From Thermodesulfatator sp. (lineage in GTDB: Bacteria; Desulfobacterota; Thermodesulfobacteria; Thermodesulfobacteriales; Thermodesulfobacteriaceae), in contig QOAM01000046.1 of assembly GCA_003978075.1 (NCBI GenBank), positions 1-8,586 on the forward strand: a stretch of 8,586 bases of DNA, written 5' to 3'. This document shows, one piece after another, positions 5,786-8,586 of this stretch (the stretch's first letter is position 1; every line of letters begins with the position of its first letter). The notes under the pieces were generated by a model. The model ran no database searches, was not told where the DNA came from, and saw only the letters and a program-made list of their open reading frames with translations. Both the position numbers and the translations under genes were made by a program.

Positions 5786-5786
5786 C
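5759..5786 (-). terminator. Intrinsic terminator candidate after trpS
   Basis: Just past the trpS coding end, the - strand reads GCCTC-CCTGT-GAGGC (5786 to 5772), a five-pair GC-rich stem, followed by CCCTTTTCCTTTTT, a broken T tract. Position at the end of the cca-protease-trpS operon favours a real terminator; the short stem is the weakness. Confidence 0.5.
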
Positions 5787-6787
5787 TAAAAGTAGGGCTG
5801 GCCCCAGAGGGCCTGGCGGACTTCCTGAAGGGTGCGGGAGGCTACCTCCCGGGCCCGGCGGTTACCCTCAGCCAGGATCTCCTCGAGGAGTTCCGGATGG
5901 GCCTCAAACTCGCTCCTTCTTTCCCGCAGGGGCTGTAAGGCCTTCACCACCCTCTCCGCAAGCTCTCGCTTGCAGTCCTTGCAGCCTAAGAGGGCCTTTC
6001 GACAATCCGCCACTATTTCCGCTAGGCGTTCCGCAGGGGTGTAAAGCCGGATGAGCTGAAAGGCTACACAACGCCTTTCCGGATCTCCAGGGTCGCTCTT
6101 GCGCGGTCGGGCAGTATCCGTAACCATGGAAAGGACCTTGCGGCGAACTTCCTCCTCGGAATCGTTCAAAAAGATGGCGTTGCCGTAACTCTTGCTCATC
6201 TTGCGGCCATCGATCCCCGGCACCTTGGCCGCCTCTTCGGAAAGCAAAGGTTCTGGGAGTTCAAAGAACTCCTCTCCGTAAAAATAATTGAAACGGCGGG
6301 CAATCTCCCGAGTGAGTTCCAAGTGGGGCAATTGGTCCACCCCTACGGGGACCTTGCGGGCTCGATAGATCAGGATGTCCGCGGCCTGAAGGACCGGATA
6401 CCCCAGAAAACCATAAGTGGATAGCTCCTTGTGCCGGAGGTTTTGAAGCATATCCTTATAGGTGGGGTTGCGTTCTAGCCAGGAGACCGGCACGATCATC
6501 CCGAAGAGGAGGTAAAGCTCGGCGTGCTCCTTGATGGCGGACTGCACGAAAAGCACGCTCCTTTCCGGATCTAGCCCCACGGAGAGCCATTCCAATAGGA
6601 GCTCTCGGGTGAATTCCGGAATGCGCCGCGGGCTCTCGTACTCCGTGGTAAGGGCGTGCCAGTCGGCTACAAAATAAAAACACTCGTACTTTTTCTGGAG
6701 TTCAAGCCAGTTCTGCAGCACCCCGTGAAGGTGCCCCAGATGGAGGGGCCCGGTAGGCCGCATCCCGCTTAAAACCCTCTCCCGCAT
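5786..6787 (-). CDS. trpS: Tryptophanyl-tRNA synthetase
   Basis: A 333-residue class Ic aminoacyl-tRNA synthetase that charges tRNA-Trp in the cytoplasm. The Rossmann half carries SGMRPTGPLHLGHLHG (7-22) with the HIGH-type signature HLGH (16-19), then FVADWHALT (39-47), YPVLQAADILIYRA (130-143) and VPVGVDQLPHLELTREIARRFN (147-168), which distinguish TrpRS from TyrRS. KMSKS is intact at 196-200. The helical C-terminal half contains GCKDCKRELAERV (268-280), usual in bacterial TrpRS. The length is standard. The stop codon TAG of the M50 protease directly precedes the trpS ATG, with AGGGGG four bases upstream inside the protease gene, so translation is probably coupled. Confidence 0.97.
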   Translation of the reverse strand: MRERVLSGMRPTGPLHLGHLHGVLQNWLELQKKYECFYFVADWHALTTEYESPRRIPEFTRELLLEWLSVGLDPERSVLFVQSAIKEHAELYLLFGMIVPVSWLERNPTYKDMLQNLRHKELSTYGFLGYPVLQAADILIYRARKVPVGVDQLPHLELTREIARRFNYFYGEEFFELPEPLLSEEAAKVPGIDGRKMSKSYGNAIFLNDSEEEVRRKVLSMVTDTARPRKSDPGDPERRCVAFQLIRLYTPAERLAEIVADCRKALLGCKDCKRELAERVVKALQPLRERRSEFEAHPELLEEILAEGNRRAREVASRTLQEVRQALWGQPYF

Positions 6788-7393
6788 CTAGCCCCCTAGG
6801 AGGAGATGTGAAAGCCCCAAGATCAGAGGGAGTATAATTTTCCCCACCACCCCTGTAAAGACGAGGAGGACCAGGAGGAGAAAGCCCCAAAATTCGTAGC
6901 GCAGGTAAGGATAGGCCAGGGAGGGAGGAAGGAGCCCAGCCAGCACCCGGCTTCCGTCAAGCGGAGGAACGGGAAGAAGGTTGAAGAGGGCCAGCCCGAG
7001 GTTGATCTGCACCCCTAGCACCAGCATGACCTCCAGGAGGCGGGGCACAAGGGGGGCGAAGATTCGGTAAAAAAGGGCCAACCCGGTGCCCATAAGGAGG
7101 TTGGCCCCCGGGCCGGCCAGCCCCACCCACATCATATCCCGACGGGGATTGCGGAAATAACGAGGGTTTACCGGTACCGGTCGGGCCCAGCCGATGGCCT
7201 GGGTGAGGACCAGGACCAAGGTACCGATAGGATCCAGGTGTTTTAGAGGGTTGAGGGTAAGGCGCCCGGCAAGCTTGGCCGTGGGGTCCCCCAGGCGCCA
7301 GGCCACCCAACCGTGGGCCAGCTCGTGGAAGACGATGGCGGTTAGGAGCGGAGGGGCTAAAAGGAGAAGCCCCCATAGGTCCGGAAGTCTCAT
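6788..7393 (-). CDS. M50-family site-2 protease-like membrane metalloprotease
   Basis: A 201-residue polytopic membrane protein of the compact S2P/M50 type found beside trpS in many bacteria. The zinc motif is HELAH (23-27) within a hydrophobic helix; the third ligand is Asp146 in NLLPVPPLDGSR (138-149). GRLTLNPLKHLDPIGT (43-58) and GLAGPGANLLMG (91-102) are also typical. Five to six membrane segments are seen. There is no PDZ domain, so it is not a standard RseP, and its substrate cannot be told from the sequence. Such proteases cut within membranes, commonly of anti-sigma factors or signal peptides. The start ATG overlaps the stop of the upstream nucleotidyltransferase as ATGA, and its stop touches the trpS start. 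All three metal ligands are present, so it should be active. Confidence 0.92.
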   Translation of the reverse strand: MRLPDLWGLLLLAPPLLTAIVFHELAHGWVAWRLGDPTAKLAGRLTLNPLKHLDPIGTLVLVLTQAIGWARPVPVNPRYFRNPRRDMMWVGLAGPGANLLMGTGLALFYRIFAPLVPRLLEVMLVLGVQINLGLALFNLLPVPPLDGSRVLAGLLPPSLAYPYLRYEFWGFLLLVLLVFTGVVGKIILPLILGLSHLLLGG

Positions 7394-8559
7394 ACGGTTT
7401 GGGTCCTTTTGGAGAGTTTTCGAACCAAGGTCAACTCATCATCCCGGGTTTTGACCCTCCCGTCAAGCCGGGCCAAGAGCAAGGCCTCGAGGATCCGGCC
7501 CACCTGCGGGCCTGGTGAAAGACCCAGCTCTTTCAGGAGATCTCGGCCGGAAAGTAGAGGACGGACTTTTCTCTGTTCCAGGTGTTGGAGGACCAGCGGG
7601 GTCTTTCCGGCGCACCAGGCTGCCGCCACCAACCCCTCCGGAGAGAAGGGCCGCAGGGTCAAAAAGAGCCGGGAAGGAGAAGCCTCGGCAGAGATTTCCG
7701 CGAGCGCTGTGAGGGCTGCGGTAAACTCTCGGGCGTAAGCTCGGGCCTCCTCCGGTGAGAGCCCCAAGCGAGAGGCCGTCTCCGGCTCCCCCCTGGCCAG
7801 AGCCAGGATGAGGGCCTTGAGCCCCTTTTCCCGGGGAAGTTGGGCCAGGAGATCCCCTGGGAAGCCGGGAGGAGGGGAGGGAACCTTCAGGTTCATCCAG
7901 AGGCCGGCTTCTTCCAGACAGCGCAAGACCTTCCCCGGATCAGGCTCGGCGAGGATCTTTAGGAGCTCGGAGCGTATACGGGCCGGAGTGAGAAAGAGGG
8001 GGGTCTCTTTTTGATAGGCCCGTCCGAGGGCCTTGGAGGTCTCAGGGTGAAAGCGCCAAGAGAAACGCACGGCGTAGCGGGCGCCCCGGAAGATCCGGGT
8101 GGGGTCTTCCACAAAGGAGTCTGGATGGAGCACCCGCAAAAGGCCGCTCTGGAGGTCGGAAAGCCCTCCGCAGGGATCAAGCAGCCTCTCCCGCCAGGGA
8201 CCGGCGAGCCCCACGGCCAAGGCGTTGGCCGTAAAGTCTCGGCGGGTCAGGTCCTCAAGGATGTCCGCCGGGCTTACCCGGGGAAGGGCCGCCGGGGCGG
8301 GATAGATCTCCCGGCGGGAAAGGGCCACATCTATTTCCCCGCGGGCGTAACGGATCTTGTAGGTGTGGAAAGGGGTGGGGCCGGAGAATCTTCCTCCCAG
8401 CTCTTGGCTGAGGCGCCGGACCAAGGGTGCAGGGTCTCCCTCCACCACTAAATCTAGATCCTTTATCAGCCGGCCTAGGAAGAAGTCCCTCACCGGCCCC
8501 CCGACTAAATAGACGGAAAGCCCTAACGCCTCGCCGAGCTCTCCGGCTAGAAGAAGCAC
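7390..8559 (-). CDS. cca: Class II tRNA nucleotidyltransferase / poly(A) polymerase family (CCA-adding type)
   Basis: The protein adds nucleotides to tRNA 3' ends (CCA or part of it). Numbered from the GTG at 8559: YLVGGPVRDFFLG (17-29) and DLDLVVEGD (34-42, catalytic DxD), RRDFTANALAV (106-116), EDPTRIFRGARYAVRF (151-166, with the EDxxR nucleotide-template motif), TPARIRSELLKIL, then a helical C-terminal half without a clear HD domain. The stop forms ATGA with the M50 gene. The start is uncertain: GTG 8559 has GGGAGG five bases upstream and gives a normal N-terminus (389 residues). A TTG at 8580 is also in frame (396 residues), and the frame remains open to the right edge, so a start outside the window is possible. 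Full CCA, CC-only, A-only or poly(A) activity cannot be separated from sequence alone. Confidence 0.88.
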   Translation of the reverse strand: MLLLAGELGEALGLSVYLVGGPVRDFFLGRLIKDLDLVVEGDPAPLVRRLSQELGGRFSGPTPFHTYKIRYARGEIDVALSRREIYPAPAALPRVSPADILEDLTRRDFTANALAVGLAGPWRERLLDPCGGLSDLQSGLLRVLHPDSFVEDPTRIFRGARYAVRFSWRFHPETSKALGRAYQKETPLFLTPARIRSELLKILAEPDPGKVLRCLEEAGLWMNLKVPSPPPGFPGDLLAQLPREKGLKALILALARGEPETASRLGLSPEEARAYAREFTAALTALAEISAEASPSRLFLTLRPFSPEGLVAAAWCAGKTPLVLQHLEQRKVRPLLSGRDLLKELGLSPGPQVGRILEALLLARLDGRVKTRDDELTLVRKLSKRTQTV

Positions 8560-8586
8560 CTCCGCCTCCCGGGAGACCAAGAGGAG

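Noticed and set aside
8011..8451. 146-residue + strand reading frame opposite cca
   Set aside because: It is a shadow of the nucleotidyltransferase motifs on the other strand, with low-complexity Gly/Pro/Lys composition.
1..8586. CRISPR array, insertion sequence, phage or defence genes
   Set aside because: No spaced direct repeats, transposase, integrase, nuclease or toxin-antitoxin signature was seen; the identifiable genes are common core or envelope functions.

Overview
The window is mostly one compact, GC-rich bacterial chromosome segment with housekeeping genes packed almost end to end. The combination of a system II cytochrome c assembly protein next to hemA, a site-2 protease next to trpS, and proteins rich in Glu, Arg and Lys suggests a thermophilic anaerobe-like bacterium, perhaps of the Thermodesulfobacteria/Desulfobacterota type. 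That placement is an inference from gene content and composition, not a database result. No tRNA, rRNA, CRISPR array, insertion sequence or integrase was seen.

Left end (1-429): bases 1 to about 312 encode an internal piece of a sulfatase on the + strand, with codon use unlike the rest of the window. Bases 429 down to about 295 encode, on the - strand, the first ~45 residues of a NifA-type (GAF-domain) sigma54 activator. Both genes lose their family likeness at the same place, at a shared stretch of about 15 bases. The simplest reading is a chimeric join (assembly or library artefact) or, less likely, a real recombination breakpoint.

Promoter region (430-545): a short divergent region between the activator gene and yjbQ. 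It holds a TATAGC-N6-GCTATA palindrome lying between opposed -10-like elements, and three TTACAA/TTGTAA half-sites close to the activator start.

+ strand (546-1392): yjbQ (UPF0047 family) followed by ssb. ssb converges on hemA, and the two coding ends overlap by 80 bp.

- strand (1313-5456), in transcription order: rfbB, rfbD, ccsA (cytochrome c assembly), hemA. Spacings are short and ccsA overlaps hemA by 17 bp, so this looks like one operon joining dTDP-rhamnose synthesis to heme/cytochrome biogenesis. About 330 bp without a recognisable gene precedes rfbB and carries the likely terminator of the upstream operon and a candidate promoter.

- strand (5786-right edge), in transcription order: a class II tRNA nucleotidyltransferase (cca family), an M50 site-2 protease, trpS. 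The three are joined by ATGA and TAG-ATG junctions, so they are probably translationally coupled. Apart from the left-end junction, I see ordinary core genes rather than a new biological system.
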